Assembly: GCF_036182465.1 (NCBI RefSeq)
Contig: NZ_CP108081.1
Span: 10,044,001 to 10,108,000, forward strand
Length of the DNA stretch: 64,000 nucleotides
DNA from: Streptomyces sp. NBC_00258
GTDB lineage: Bacteria > Actinomycetota > Actinomycetes > Streptomycetales > Streptomycetaceae
Direction: 5' to 3'
Part shown: positions 29,001-38,030 of the stretch, piece after piece
Layout: every line of letters starts with the position of its first letter
Numbering within the stretch: the first letter of the stretch is position 1
Translations under genes and position numbers: made by a program
The notes under the pieces: generated by a model
Databases searched by the model: none
What the model was told of the DNA's origin: nothing
The model's input: only the letters and a program-made list of their open reading frames with translations

Positions 29001-32000
29001 GGCGGGCGACGAGGTCGGCTGCGGACGTATCGAGGAACTGACCCAGGAAGTCCCGCTCGTGGTGCCCGAGCGTGGCGGTGTACAGGTGCAGGTCGTTGTC
29101 GAGGCGGCGAACGGGACCGGGGAACGGCCGGTCGCCGTGTACTCGCGGGTGGAGGATGCGGACGAGGGTGTGCCGTGGACGCGGCATGCCAGTGGTCTGC
29201 TGAGTCCTTCGGAAGCGTCCGCCGGCTTCGAGCTGGCGCAGTGGCCGCCCGCCGGAGCGGAGGCACTCGACGTCGAGGGCATGTACGAGCGACCGGACTC
29301 TGGCCTGGTCTACGGCCCTCTGTTCCAGGGTTTGACCGCCGCATGGCGCAAGGGCGACGAGGTCTACGCGGAGATCGAACTGCCCGCGAAAGCGGCAGGG
29401 GATGCGGCCCGTTTCGGCCTGCATCCCGCACTTCTCGACGCCGCCCTGCACGCCCTCGGCTTCTCGCCCTCATACGAGGACGAGGAACAGGACGGCACCG
29501 TGGCCCGACTCCCGTTCTCGTGGTCGGGGGTGTCGTTGTTTGCGGTGGGTGCGTCGGTGTTGCGGGTGTGTGTGCGGCATGTGGCGCGGGATCGGGTGTC
29601 GTTGTGGGTTGCTGATGGTGTGGGTGTGCCGGTGGCGGTGGTGGAGTCGTTGGTGTTGCGGGCGATTTCGTCGGGTCGGGTGGGGGCTGCTGGTGGGGTG
29701 CCGGTGGTGGCGGGTGGTGGGTTGTTCGAGGTGGTGTGGCCGCCGCTTGCCGGTGCTGTGACCGGTGCCGGTGCCGGTGCTGCGGCCAGCGTGGGTGGTG
29801 AGGGAACTGGTGTGAGTGGTGAGGCGCCGGGTGTGCTGGTGCTGGAGGGTGAGCGGTTGGGTTTGGCGGGCGCGGAGCTGGAGCGTGTGCTGGCCTGGTT
29901 GCAGGGGTGTGTGTCGGGTGTGGGGGGTGCTGGTTCTCGTGTGGTGGTGACGCGGGGGGCGGTGTCTGTGGGTGTGGGTGGTGTGGTGGATGTGGTGTCG
30001 GCTGCGGTGTGGGGGTTGGTGCGGTCGGCGCAGGCGGAGCATCCGGGTCGGTTTGTGTTGGTGGATGTGGGTGTGGAGGGGGATGTTGAGGCGGGTGTGC
30101 GGGCTGCTTTGGCGTCGGGGGAGGAGCAGGTTGCTTTCCGTGAGGGGGAGGTCTTCGTTCCTCGTCTGGCGCGGGTGAGTGCGGGTGGTGGGGTGCCGTC
30201 GTGGGGCGGTGGTGTGGTGTTGGTGACGGGTGGTACGGGTGGTCTGGGTGCGGTGGTGGCGCGGCATTTGGTGGTGTCGCATGGTGTGGAGCGTCTGGTG
30301 TTGTTGTCGCGGCGGGGTGAGGGTGCGCCGGGTGCGGTTGAGCTGGTTGCCGAGTTGGCTGGTTTGGGTGCTCGGGTGGATGTGGTGGCGTGTGATGTGA
30401 GTGATCGTGCTGGGTTGGCTGCTGTGGTGGACGGTCTGGGTGCGGAGTTGTCGGCGGTGGTGCATGCGGCGGGTGTGGTGGATGACGGTGTGCTGGGGTC
30501 GCTGACGGCGGAGCGGTTGGATGGTGTGCTGGGTCCGAAGGCGGATGCGGCCTGGTATCTGCATGAGCTGACGCGGGAGTTGGATCTCTCGGCGTTCGTG
30601 ATGTTCTCGTCGTTGTCGGGGACGGTGGGTGGTGCGGGGCAGGCGAATTACGCGGCGGCGAATGCGTATCTGGATGGGTTGGCGGAGTATCGGCGGGGGT
30701 TGGGACTGCCCGCTGCCTCGCTGGCCTGGGGACTCTGGGAAGAGACCGGGCGCGGGGGGATGACGGAGTCTCTCGGCGACACGGACCGCAACCGTATGGC
30801 CCGCGGTGGAGTGCTTCCTCTGTCGGTGGAGAACGGACTGGCGCTGTTCGACGCCGCGTTGGCGACGGACAAGGCGGCTCTCGCTCCCGTCCACCTGGAC
30901 ATCGCGGCTCTGGGCGCGCACACCGACGAACTGCCCCCGGTCTTCCGCGACTTGGTCCGCACACCTCGACGCCGTACGGCGGAGGGGCGGACGACCGGAT
31001 CCGGCGGCGGCCTTGCCGATCGGTTGGTGGGACTGGCGGGGGACGAGCGTCGGGCGCTGATGCTCGGTGTGGTGCGGGCGCAGGTGGCGCAGGTGCTGGG
31101 GTACGCGTCGGCGGAACTGGTCGACCCGGGGCGCGCGTTCCAGGATCTGGGCTTCGATTCGCTGACGGCCGTGGAACTGCGCAACAGCCTAAGTGCGGAG
31201 GCGGGGGTGCGGTTGCCGGCGACGCTCGTCTTCGACTATCCGTCCACCGACGCCCTGGCGGACTTCCTCCTCGCCGAGGTCTCGGGCCGAGCCGTCGAAA
31301 CGGAACCCACGCGGCCGGTGTTCGCACCCGACCGCTTGGACGACGACCCGATCGTCATCGTCGGCATGGGCTGCCGCTACCCCGGTGGAGTCCGTTCCCC
31401 GGAGGACTTGTGGCGGCTGGTCGCCGAGGGCCGGGACGCGATCTCGGAGTTCCCGACCGACCGTGGATGGGACCTGGACGCGATCTACCACCCGGATCCC
31501 GGCCACACGGGCACGAGCTACACCCGCGAGGGCGGATTCCTCCACGACGCGGGTGACTTCGACGCGGAGTTCTTCGGGATCTCGCCCCGCGAGGCCATCG
31601 TCATGGATCCGCAGCAGCGGCTGCTGCTGGAGACGGCCTGGGAGGCGTTCGAGCAGGCGGGCATCGTCCCCGCCGACCTCAAGGGCAGCCAGACCGGCGT
31701 CTTCGCCGGCGTCATGTACCACGACTACGGCACCCGCATCGTCGACATCCCCGAAGGCGCCGAGGGCTACCTGGGCACCGGCATCTCCGGCAGTGTCGTC
31801 TCCGGCCGTGTCGCCTACACGCTCGGTCTGGAGGGCCCGGCCGTCACGATCGACACCGCCTGCTCCTCCTCCCTCGTCGCCCTCCACTCCGCCGCCCACG
31901 CGCTGCGCCAGGGCGAGTGCTCGATGGCCATCGCCGGTGGCGTGACCGTCATGGCCGGTCCGGACACCTTCATCGACTTCAGTCGTCAGCGCGGTCTGGC

Positions 32001-35000
32001 CGTGGACGGGCGCTGCAAGGCGTTCTCCGCCGACGCGGACGGCACGGGCTGGTCCGAGGGTGTGGGTGTCCTCGTCCTTGAGCGGTTGTCGGACGCGCGG
32101 CGCAACGGTCACCAGGTGCTGGCCGTGGTGCGTGGTTCGGCGTTGAACCAGGACGGTGCGAGTAATGGTCTGACGGCTCCGAACGGTCCCTCGCAGCAGC
32201 GGGTGATCCGTCAGGCGCTGGCCAGCGCCGGACTCTCCGCCTCGGAGGTCGACGCCGTCGAGGCGCACGGTACGGGTACGACGCTGGGTGACCCGATCGA
32301 GGCGCAGGCGGTGCTCGCGACCTACGGACAGGGGCGGGAGGAGGACCAGCCGCTGTGGCTCGGGTCCTCGAAGTCCAACTTCGGTCACACGCAGGCGGCC
32401 GCGGGTGTGGCCGGTGTGATCAAGATGGTGATGGCGATGAGGGCGGGCGTCCTGCCCAAGACTCTGCATGTCAGTGCGCCTTCGCCGCACGTGGACTGGT
32501 CCGCCGGGGCGGTCGAGCTGCTGAGCGAGGCGCGGGAGTGGCCGCAGACCGGTCGGCCGCGCCGGGCCGGTGTCTCCTCCTTCGGTGTGAGCGGGACGAA
32601 CGCCCACGTCATCGTGGAGCAGGCACCGCAGGACGAATCGCCCGTCGGCGCGGCGGGCACGCCCGAGTCGCCGGAGACGGTCCGGACGATGGACGTCCCC
32701 GTGCCGTGGATCGTGTCGGGGCGCACCGAGGACGCCGTACGGGACCAGGCCCGACGCCTCCTCGCCCACGTCGGCCAGGCCGACGATCCCGCTCCCCGCG
32801 ACATCGCACGGGCTCTCCTGACCACCCGCACCCTGTTCAACCACCGGGCTGCCGTCGTCGCCTCCGAACGCCAGGACCTTCTCGCCGCACTCGAAGCACT
32901 CGCCGAAGGCCGTCTCACAGCCGGCCTGGTGCAGGGAACTGCCTCTGCGTCGGGCAAGTTGGCCTTCTTGTTTACGGGTCAGGGTGCTCAGCGGGTGGGG
33001 ATGGGGCGGGAGTTGGCGGCTTCGTTTCCGGTGTTTGCGGAGTCGTTGGGGCGGACGTGTGACTTGTTGGATGTCGGGCTGGAGGGTCTGGGATGTCCGT
33101 TGCGGGAGGTGTTGTTCGCGGAGCCGGAGAGTGCTGCTGCGGCTTTGTTGACGCGGACGGTGTATGCGCAGGCGGCGTTGTTTGCGGTTGAGGTGGCGTT
33201 GTTCCGGTTGGTGGAGTCGTTCGGTGTGCGGCCGGATTTTGTGGCGGGGCATTCGGTGGGGGAGATCGCGGCTGCGCATGTGGCTGGGGTGTTGTCCCTG
33301 GAGGATGCGGCGGTGTTGGTGGCGGCTCGTGGGCGGTTGATGGATGGGTTGCCTGCGGGTGGGGTGATGGTGGCGGTCCAGGCCACCGAGGCGGACGTGC
33401 GCGAGCTGCTGGAGGGTGTTGAGGGGGCGGGTGTCGCGGCGGTGAATGGGCCGCGTGCGGTGGTCGTTTCGGGCACGGAAACCGCGGTGCTGCCGGTGGT
33501 GGAGGTGTTGCGGGAGCGTGGGGTGAAGACCAAGCGACTGGATGTCAGTCATGCTTTCCATTCGCCGTTGATGGAGCCGATGCTTGATGGTTTTGCTGCG
33601 GTGGTGGAGGGGTTGACGTTCCATGCTCCGGTTGTCGGGGTGGTGTCGAACGTGACCGGTGGTATCGCGTCGGCGCGGGAACTCTGCAGGCCGGAGTACT
33701 GGGTTAGGCATGTCCGGGAGGCGGTGCGCTTCGGTGCCGGCGTCGAGGCTTTGGTTGCTGCGGGTGTGTCGTCGTTCATGGAGCTGGGTCCCGATGGTGT
33801 GCTGAGCGGGATGGCTCGTGAGTCGCTGCCGGAGGACTCGGATGTGGTGTGCGTGCCGGTGATGCGTCGGGACCGGGACGAGGTGCGGGAGTTCCTGACG
33901 GGTCTGGCGCGGCTCAATGTCCGTGGCGTTGCGGTGGGTTGGGAGCCGTTGACGGCGGGTGGACGCCGGGTGGAGCTGCCCACGTACGCCTTCCAGCGGC
34001 GTCGGTTCTGGCTTGAGGGCGGCCAGAAGGTGACTGATGCGGCGGGGCTTGGGCAGTCGGCCGCCGACCATCCGTTGGTGGGTGCGGTGGTCGGGCTGGC
34101 CGGGGGCGACGGGTCGGTGCTGACCGGGCGGCTGTCCCTGAGGTCGCATCCGTGGCTGGCCGATCACACTGTCGCCGGTGTGGTGGTGTTGCCGGGCACG
34201 GCGTTCGTCGAGTTGGCGGTGCGTGCTGGTGATGAGGTGGGTTGCGGGCGGTTGGAGGAGTTGACGCTGGAGGCGCCGTTGGTGGTGCCTGAGCGTGGTG
34301 GTGTTCAGGTGCAGGTTGTGGTGGAGGCGGCGAACGGGGCGGGGGAGCGTCTGGTCGCCGTGTACTCGCGGCTCGAGGACACCGACGAGACGCCCTGGAC
34401 CCGACACGCCACCGGTGCACTGGCGGCCGACGCGCTGCCGCCCGAGTTCGAACTCACGGCATGGCCCCCCACCGCCGACCCGGTCGAGATCGGGGACTTC
34501 TACTCCGAACTCGCCGCGCAGCCGGGCGGGTTGGTCTACGGACCGGTCTTCCAGGGGCTCAAGGCCGCCTGGCGTACCGAGGACGGGGTCGATGCCGAGG
34601 TGGAGCTGCCCGAGGACACGGCGAAGGACGCCGGCCGCTTCGGTCTGCACCCGGCGCTCCTCGACGCGGCCCTGCACGCCGTCGGTCTCGCGACCGCGCA
34701 CGAGGGCCGCGACGAGGACGGGACCGTGGCCCGACTGCCGTTCGCCTGGGCGGGAGTCACGCTGTACCGGTCGGGAGCCACCAAACTGCGGCTCTCCCTG
34801 GCCCGTACAGGCGGCGACACGTACCGTCTGCGGATCGCCGACGCGGTGGGCGCGCCCGTTGCGACCGTACGTGAGCTGGTGCTCCGCGGGATCACCGCCG
34901 AACAGCTCGCGCAGGCGCGCACGGACCGTCCCGCATCGATGTTCCGCCTGGACTGGGTGGCTCATCAGCCCGCCGTTCAGCAGAGCACGGGGGAGTGGGC

Positions 35001-37767
35001 CCTGGTCGGGCCGGACCCGTACGGCCCGACAGCGCTGTCGTCCGTCGGCCTTCCTACGGGGGGATCGCTTCCCCTCGCCCGGTACGACGACCTCGACGCG
35101 CTCACCGCGGCGCTGGCCGCATCCGGAGACGACACCGAGTCCGGAACCGACACTCCGGACGTCGTGCTCCTGTCACTCACCGATGCCGCCATCGCCGGCG
35201 CTGTTGATAGCGGCAGCGCCACCCCTCGCTCCGCCGCTCACCAAGCGCTGCACGCCGTGCAGACCTGGCTGGGTGACGAGCGCTGCGCCGAAGCCACCCT
35301 CGTGCTGATGACACGCGGTGCGACCGCCGTCTCCGTCGATGACGCGATCGACGTGGACGCGGCCGCCGCCTGGGGACTCGTACGGTCTGCTCAGTCGGAG
35401 CACCCGGGCCGCTTCGTCCTCCTGGACTCGGACGGTTCCGCGGCATCCGCCCAGGTCCTCCCCGGAGCCCTGGCGAGTGAGGAGCCGCAGATCGCCCTGC
35501 GGGAGGGCATCGTCCACGCCGCGCGTCTCGTGCGGGTGCTCGACACAAGCCCCGAGCCAAGTCCCACGGCTGGATTCGATGCCGATCCCGGAGCCGATCC
35601 CGGAGCCGGTTCCGAAGCCGGTCCCGATGCCGGTCCTGACGCCGAACGGCAGTCGGCCGCCGCCGTCTTCCACCCGGAGAGGACCGTTCTCGTCACCGGC
35701 GGTACCGGTGCGCTGGGTTCCCGTCTCGCCCGGCACCTGGTCCGCGAGTACGGCGTACGGCAGCTGCTGCTGGTGGGACGCCAGGGGACTCGTGCCCCGC
35801 ACACCGCCGAGCTGGTGACCGAACTCGCCTCCCTCGGCGCCCGGGCGGAGGTGGCCGCCTGCGACGTGGCCGACAGGGACGACCTGGCGGCTCTCCTCGC
35901 GGCGATCCCGGCGGACCGTCCCCTCGGCGCGGTCGTCCACGCCGCTGGCGTGCTCGACGACGGGCTGATCGACGCACTCACACCGGAACGGCTCGACGCC
36001 GTACTGCGGCCGAAGGCGGACGCGGCCCGGCACCTCGACGAGCTGACGAGGGACGCGGACCTCTCCGCCTTCGTACTGTTCTCCTCCGCGGCCGGCACGC
36101 TCGGCAGCCCCGGGCAGGCCAACTACGCGGCGGCCAACGCCTACCTCGACGCGATGGCCGCCCGGCGCCGGAGCCAGGGGCTGCCCGGCCTGTCCCTCGG
36201 CTGGGGCCTGTGGGAGGCGGACGGCACCACGACCGAGGCGACGGGCAGTGGTACAGCGCGGAACACGGGCGGCGGCGCCGCGGAGAACACGGAGGGTACT
36301 GGCAGCGGCGACACGACCCGCGGTATGGGCGGCCGCCTGAGCGGCAGCGACCGCGCACGTATCGCACGCGGCGGTGTCGGCACGTTCACCACCGAACAGG
36401 GACTGGCCCTCTTCGACGACGCCTGCGCCGGTACGCATTCCGCCGTGCTGCCGGTCCTGCTGGATCTGCGGCCCCAGGACGACGTACCGCACATCCTGAG
36501 GTCCCTGGTGGCCGCGCGCCGCAAGGGAGCGGCCACGGCGGCCCGGCACGAGGGCCCCGCCGAACTCCGGCGGCGGCTCGGCGCGGCGCGGCCGGAGGAG
36601 CGGTACGAGCACCTCGTCCAGCTGGTGCGGTCCAGCACGGCCGTGGTGCTGGGACACCGAGGTCCGCAGGACGTCGACCCCGGTCTCGGCTTCCTGGAGT
36701 CCGGCTTCGACTCGCTCACCGCGATGGAACTGCGCAACCAACTGCACGAGGCCACCGGTCTGCGGCTCGCGGCCACCGCGGTGTTCGACCACGCCACGCC
36801 CGCGGACCTCGCCCGGCATCTGGCCGACGAACTCGCCGGCGCGCTCGCCGCGACGGACACCGCGGCCACCACGGCCGACGCCGATGACGGTGGGGCGGTC
36901 CGACGGCCGGCGGAGGACGACACGGCGGACACCCTCAGTGCGTTGTTCCGGAGTGCGGTGAGGGCCGGACAGGTGACGAAGGGCGTCGGGCTGCTGCGTG
37001 CCGTGGCCGAACTACGCCCCGGCTTCCGCAGCGCCGCGGAATTCGGCGACGACCTGCCCGTGCCGGTACGGCTGGCCCAAGGACCACGCCTGCCGCGGCT
37101 GTTCTGCTTCGCCTCGCCGATGGCGATGGGCGGGGTGCACCAGTACGCCCGGCTGGCGTCGCACTTCCGCGGAGTACGGGAGGTGTCCGCGCTGCCCATG
37201 CCCGGGTTCGCGGCACAGGAAGGGCTCCCGGAGACAGCGGACGCCGTCGTGGAGGTCTTCGGCCGCAGTGTCCAGGAGGCGGCGGGCGACGACCCGTTCG
37301 TCCTGCTCGGCTACTCGGCAGGCGGCATCTTCGCCCACGGCGTCGCGTCCTGGCTGGAGTCCGCCGGCCGCCCGCCGGCCGCCGTGGTGCTCCTCGACAG
37401 CTACCGCGCCGACGGCGGGGCGGACCTCGACGGCGACTTCTGGATCAGCATGGTGGAGGGGCTGTTCGCACGCGAAGAGGTCTTCGGCCGCTTCAACAGT
37501 GCGCGGCTGTCGGCCATGGGCCGCTATGCCCGGCTCGTCGGAGAGGTCAAGCCGGTGGACATCGCGGCGCCGGTGCTGTTCGTCCGGCCCGAGAAGTCAC
37601 TGACCGCGGGTGACGCGGACGGGGGCGCGGGCCCGGACGACTGGCGTGCCTCCTGGGACACGGCGGACACCGTCCTCGAAGTGCCCGGTGACCACTTCGG
37701 GATCGTCGAGAGCCGGGCGGACCTGACGGCCGCGGCTGTGGAGGAATGGCTCACGGACCGGCTGTGA
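26035..37767 (+). CDS. vinP4: Type I PKS, modules 7 and 8 (both KS-AT-DH-KR-ACP) with thioesterase
   Basis: 3910 residues. Module 7: KS 26130-27420 (Cys206), AT 27725-28790 (HAFH, malonyl), DH 28845-29690 (HTVAGVVVFP), KR 30215-30760 (VDD), ACP 31020-31270. Module 8: KS 31340-32630 (Cys1943), AT 32950-34010 (HAFH, malonyl), DH 34065-34920 (HTVAGVVVLP), KR 35685-36230 (LDD), ACP 36590-36830. A terminal TE at 37080-37764 has Ser3761 in GYSAGG and His3887 in GDHFGI. Both modules should form trans double bonds, giving a 2,4-dienamide, and the TE should close the macrolactam on the starter amine. Module 8 has an acidic Pro/Gly repeat linker (35581-35640) and a Gly/Thr-rich insert after the KR (about 36225-36320). 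The start is ATG 26035 (MSNDQKLLDYLKRV, the normal docking start), although in-frame TTG 26020 and GTG 26023 exist. Confidence 0.95.
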   Translation: MSNDQKLLDYLKRVTADLHATRQRLREAESEEHEPIAVVAMGCRYPGDVRTPEDLWRLVAEGGDAVTEFPDDRGWDFDTLLGGDTDAVGSTYVARGGFVHDAAEFDADFFGISPREALAMDPQQRLLLELAWETSERAGIDPHSLRGASVGVFAGTNGQDYADLMDRSPQDSEAYLSTGSVAAVVSGRVSYVLGLEGPSVSVDTACSSSLVALHLACQALRQKECAMAFAGGVTIMSTPGPFIAFSRQSGLASDGRCKAFSDDTDGTGWGEGAGLLLLERLSDARRNGHEVLAVIRGSALNQDGASNGLTAPNGPSQQRVIRQALANAGLTAAEVDAVEAHGTGTTLGDPIEAQALLATYGQDREENRPLWLGSIKSNIGHTQAAAGVSGIIKMIMAIRNGVLPKTLHVAEPSSHVDWSAGAVELLTEARGWPEVGRPRRAGVSSFGVSGTNAHVIVEQAPVEESAAEAVAEPRVGSGVAGLPVPWVVSARSAVALRAQATRLLDQQMSSGSTPVDVAFSLGVSRAGLEHRGVVLGASREELLRLLEVLAAGAEVPGVVSGRVVEGRLAFLFTGQGAQRVGMGRELASAFPVFAESLGRTCDLLDVGLEGLGCPLREVLFAEPESAAAALLTRTVYAQAALFAVEVALFRLVESFGVRPDFVAGHSVGEIAAAHVAGVLSLEDAAVLVAARGRLMDGLPAGGVMVAVQAAEAEVRELLEGVQDAGVAAVNGPRAVVVSGSEAAIAPVVEVLQERGVKTKRLQVSHAFHSPLMEPMLDGFAAVVEGLTFNAPVVGVVSNVTGGIASARELCAPEYWVRHVREAVRFGAGVEALVAAGVSSFMELGPDGVLSAMARESLPEDSDVVCVPVMRRDRDEVREFLTGLARLNVRGVAVGWEPLTAGGRRVELPTYAFQRERYWLEGGWSVTDAAGLGQSAADHPLVGAVVGLAGGEGVVLTGRLSLKSHPWLADHTVAGVVVFPGTGFVELLVRAGDEVGCGRIEELTQEVPLVVPERGGVQVQVVVEAANGTGERPVAVYSRVEDADEGVPWTRHASGLLSPSEASAGFELAQWPPAGAEALDVEGMYERPDSGLVYGPLFQGLTAAWRKGDEVYAEIELPAKAAGDAARFGLHPALLDAALHALGFSPSYEDEEQDGTVARLPFSWSGVSLFAVGASVLRVCVRHVARDRVSLWVADGVGVPVAVVESLVLRAISSGRVGAAGGVPVVAGGGLFEVVWPPLAGAVTGAGAGAAASVGGEGTGVSGEAPGVLVLEGERLGLAGAELERVLAWLQGCVSGVGGAGSRVVVTRGAVSVGVGGVVDVVSAAVWGLVRSAQAEHPGRFVLVDVGVEGDVEAGVRAALASGEEQVAFREGEVFVPRLARVSAGGGVPSWGGGVVLVTGGTGGLGAVVARHLVVSHGVERLVLLSRRGEGAPGAVELVAELAGLGARVDVVACDVSDRAGLAAVVDGLGAELSAVVHAAGVVDDGVLGSLTAERLDGVLGPKADAAWYLHELTRELDLSAFVMFSSLSGTVGGAGQANYAAANAYLDGLAEYRRGLGLPAASLAWGLWEETGRGGMTESLGDTDRNRMARGGVLPLSVENGLALFDAALATDKAALAPVHLDIAALGAHTDELPPVFRDLVRTPRRRTAEGRTTGSGGGLADRLVGLAGDERRALMLGVVRAQVAQVLGYASAELVDPGRAFQDLGFDSLTAVELRNSLSAEAGVRLPATLVFDYPSTDALADFLLAEVSGRAVETEPTRPVFAPDRLDDDPIVIVGMGCRYPGGVRSPEDLWRLVAEGRDAISEFPTDRGWDLDAIYHPDPGHTGTSYTREGGFLHDAGDFDAEFFGISPREAIVMDPQQRLLLETAWEAFEQAGIVPADLKGSQTGVFAGVMYHDYGTRIVDIPEGAEGYLGTGISGSVVSGRVAYTLGLEGPAVTIDTACSSSLVALHSAAHALRQGECSMAIAGGVTVMAGPDTFIDFSRQRGLAVDGRCKAFSADADGTGWSEGVGVLVLERLSDARRNGHQVLAVVRGSALNQDGASNGLTAPNGPSQQRVIRQALASAGLSASEVDAVEAHGTGTTLGDPIEAQAVLATYGQGREEDQPLWLGSSKSNFGHTQAAAGVAGVIKMVMAMRAGVLPKTLHVSAPSPHVDWSAGAVELLSEAREWPQTGRPRRAGVSSFGVSGTNAHVIVEQAPQDESPVGAAGTPESPETVRTMDVPVPWIVSGRTEDAVRDQARRLLAHVGQADDPAPRDIARALLTTRTLFNHRAAVVASERQDLLAALEALAEGRLTAGLVQGTASASGKLAFLFTGQGAQRVGMGRELAASFPVFAESLGRTCDLLDVGLEGLGCPLREVLFAEPESAAAALLTRTVYAQAALFAVEVALFRLVESFGVRPDFVAGHSVGEIAAAHVAGVLSLEDAAVLVAARGRLMDGLPAGGVMVAVQATEADVRELLEGVEGAGVAAVNGPRAVVVSGTETAVLPVVEVLRERGVKTKRLDVSHAFHSPLMEPMLDGFAAVVEGLTFHAPVVGVVSNVTGGIASARELCRPEYWVRHVREAVRFGAGVEALVAAGVSSFMELGPDGVLSGMARESLPEDSDVVCVPVMRRDRDEVREFLTGLARLNVRGVAVGWEPLTAGGRRVELPTYAFQRRRFWLEGGQKVTDAAGLGQSAADHPLVGAVVGLAGGDGSVLTGRLSLRSHPWLADHTVAGVVVLPGTAFVELAVRAGDEVGCGRLEELTLEAPLVVPERGGVQVQVVVEAANGAGERLVAVYSRLEDTDETPWTRHATGALAADALPPEFELTAWPPTADPVEIGDFYSELAAQPGGLVYGPVFQGLKAAWRTEDGVDAEVELPEDTAKDAGRFGLHPALLDAALHAVGLATAHEGRDEDGTVARLPFAWAGVTLYRSGATKLRLSLARTGGDTYRLRIADAVGAPVATVRELVLRGITAEQLAQARTDRPASMFRLDWVAHQPAVQQSTGEWALVGPDPYGPTALSSVGLPTGGSLPLARYDDLDALTAALAASGDDTESGTDTPDVVLLSLTDAAIAGAVDSGSATPRSAAHQALHAVQTWLGDERCAEATLVLMTRGATAVSVDDAIDVDAAAAWGLVRSAQSEHPGRFVLLDSDGSAASAQVLPGALASEEPQIALREGIVHAARLVRVLDTSPEPSPTAGFDADPGADPGAGSEAGPDAGPDAERQSAAAVFHPERTVLVTGGTGALGSRLARHLVREYGVRQLLLVGRQGTRAPHTAELVTELASLGARAEVAACDVADRDDLAALLAAIPADRPLGAVVHAAGVLDDGLIDALTPERLDAVLRPKADAARHLDELTRDADLSAFVLFSSAAGTLGSPGQANYAAANAYLDAMAARRRSQGLPGLSLGWGLWEADGTTTEATGSGTARNTGGGAAENTEGTGSGDTTRGMGGRLSGSDRARIARGGVGTFTTEQGLALFDDACAGTHSAVLPVLLDLRPQDDVPHILRSLVAARRKGAATAARHEGPAELRRRLGAARPEERYEHLVQLVRSSTAVVLGHRGPQDVDPGLGFLESGFDSLTAMELRNQLHEATGLRLAATAVFDHATPADLARHLADELAGALAATDTAATTADADDGGAVRRPAEDDTADTLSALFRSAVRAGQVTKGVGLLRAVAELRPGFRSAAEFGDDLPVPVRLAQGPRLPRLFCFASPMAMGGVHQYARLASHFRGVREVSALPMPGFAAQEGLPETADAVVEVFGRSVQEAAGDDPFVLLGYSAGGIFAHGVASWLESAGRPPAAVVLLDSYRADGGADLDGDFWISMVEGLFAREEVFGRFNSARLSAMGRYARLVGEVKPVDIAAPVLFVRPEKSLTAGDADGGAGPDDWRASWDTADTVLEVPGDHFGIVESRADLTAAAVEEWLTDRL
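27581..28794. repeat. Malonyl-AT copy block, copy 2 (module 7)
   Basis: Gap-free match to 17277-18490. One amino-acid-changing difference is the Cys in GLGCPL in place of Arg, a variant shared with the module 8 copy, so modules 7 and 8 share a more recent exchange. Confidence 0.85.
29902..30744. repeat. KR copy block, copy 2 (module 7)
   Basis: Partner of 19544-20386, no indels. The 5' half of this block is also nearly identical to the vinP1 KRs beginning at 57361 and 62662. Confidence 0.8.
32971..34017. repeat. Malonyl-AT copy block, copy 3 (module 8)
   Basis: The AT core matches the other four copies without gaps, but the preceding linker (32640-32950) is unrelated and GC-rich at third positions. 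The match begins abruptly a few codons before FTGQGAQR. Confidence 0.8.
35581..35640 (+). repeat. Degenerate short repeat in vinP4 linker
   Basis: Tandem degenerate units of the type GATCCCGGAGCC encode an Asp/Pro/Gly/Ala-rich stretch (ADPGADPGAGSEAGPDAGPD) between the DH and KR of module 8. It lies in a linker, outside catalytic domains. Confidence 0.7.
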
Positions 37768-37814
37768 CGCCTGGGCCCGGCCGCCCGCGCGACTGAGCGC
37801 AGCCACGGGCCTGA

Positions 37815-37858
37815 GCGGCTGAGGGCCGCCCCCCGCCCCGGGGGCGGCCCTCAGCCGC
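37815..37858. terminator. Strong 19-bp hairpin terminator after vinP4
   Basis: Perfect 19-bp inverted repeat: left arm 37815-37833, right arm 37840-37858, 6-nt loop CGCCCC. It lies 47 bp after the vinP4 stop and very probably ends the long PKS transcript. It is GC-rich with no T-tract, and can act in both directions. Confidence 0.8.
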
Positions 37859-37928
37859 GCGTCCGATCGCCACAGAGCGGGCCGTACCACCTCACCGCAC
37901 CTCGCCGTTTCCGTCGGTCCCTCACACG

Positions 37929-37991
37929 CGTCCGGGGCGGTGCGGCGGGAGACCGGCCCGGAGCCGTCCTCCCGCCGCACCGCCCCGGACG
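37929..37991. terminator. Strong 23-bp hairpin terminator after vinG
   Basis: Perfect 23-bp inverted repeat: left arm 37929-37951, right arm 37969-37991, 17-nt loop. It lies 39 bp beyond the vinG stop and is best placed to end the leftward vinF-vinG transcript. Confidence 0.78.
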
Positions 37992-38030
37992 GGACGGCAC
38001 CGGCGTCGTACACCCGCCACAGGCGGTCCG

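Larger units (their letters stand above)
37768..38030. other. Convergent gap between vinP4 and vinG
   Basis: 263 bp without a gene between two convergent stops. It is filled by two long perfect hairpins, listed separately; nothing else is apparent. Confidence 0.8.
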
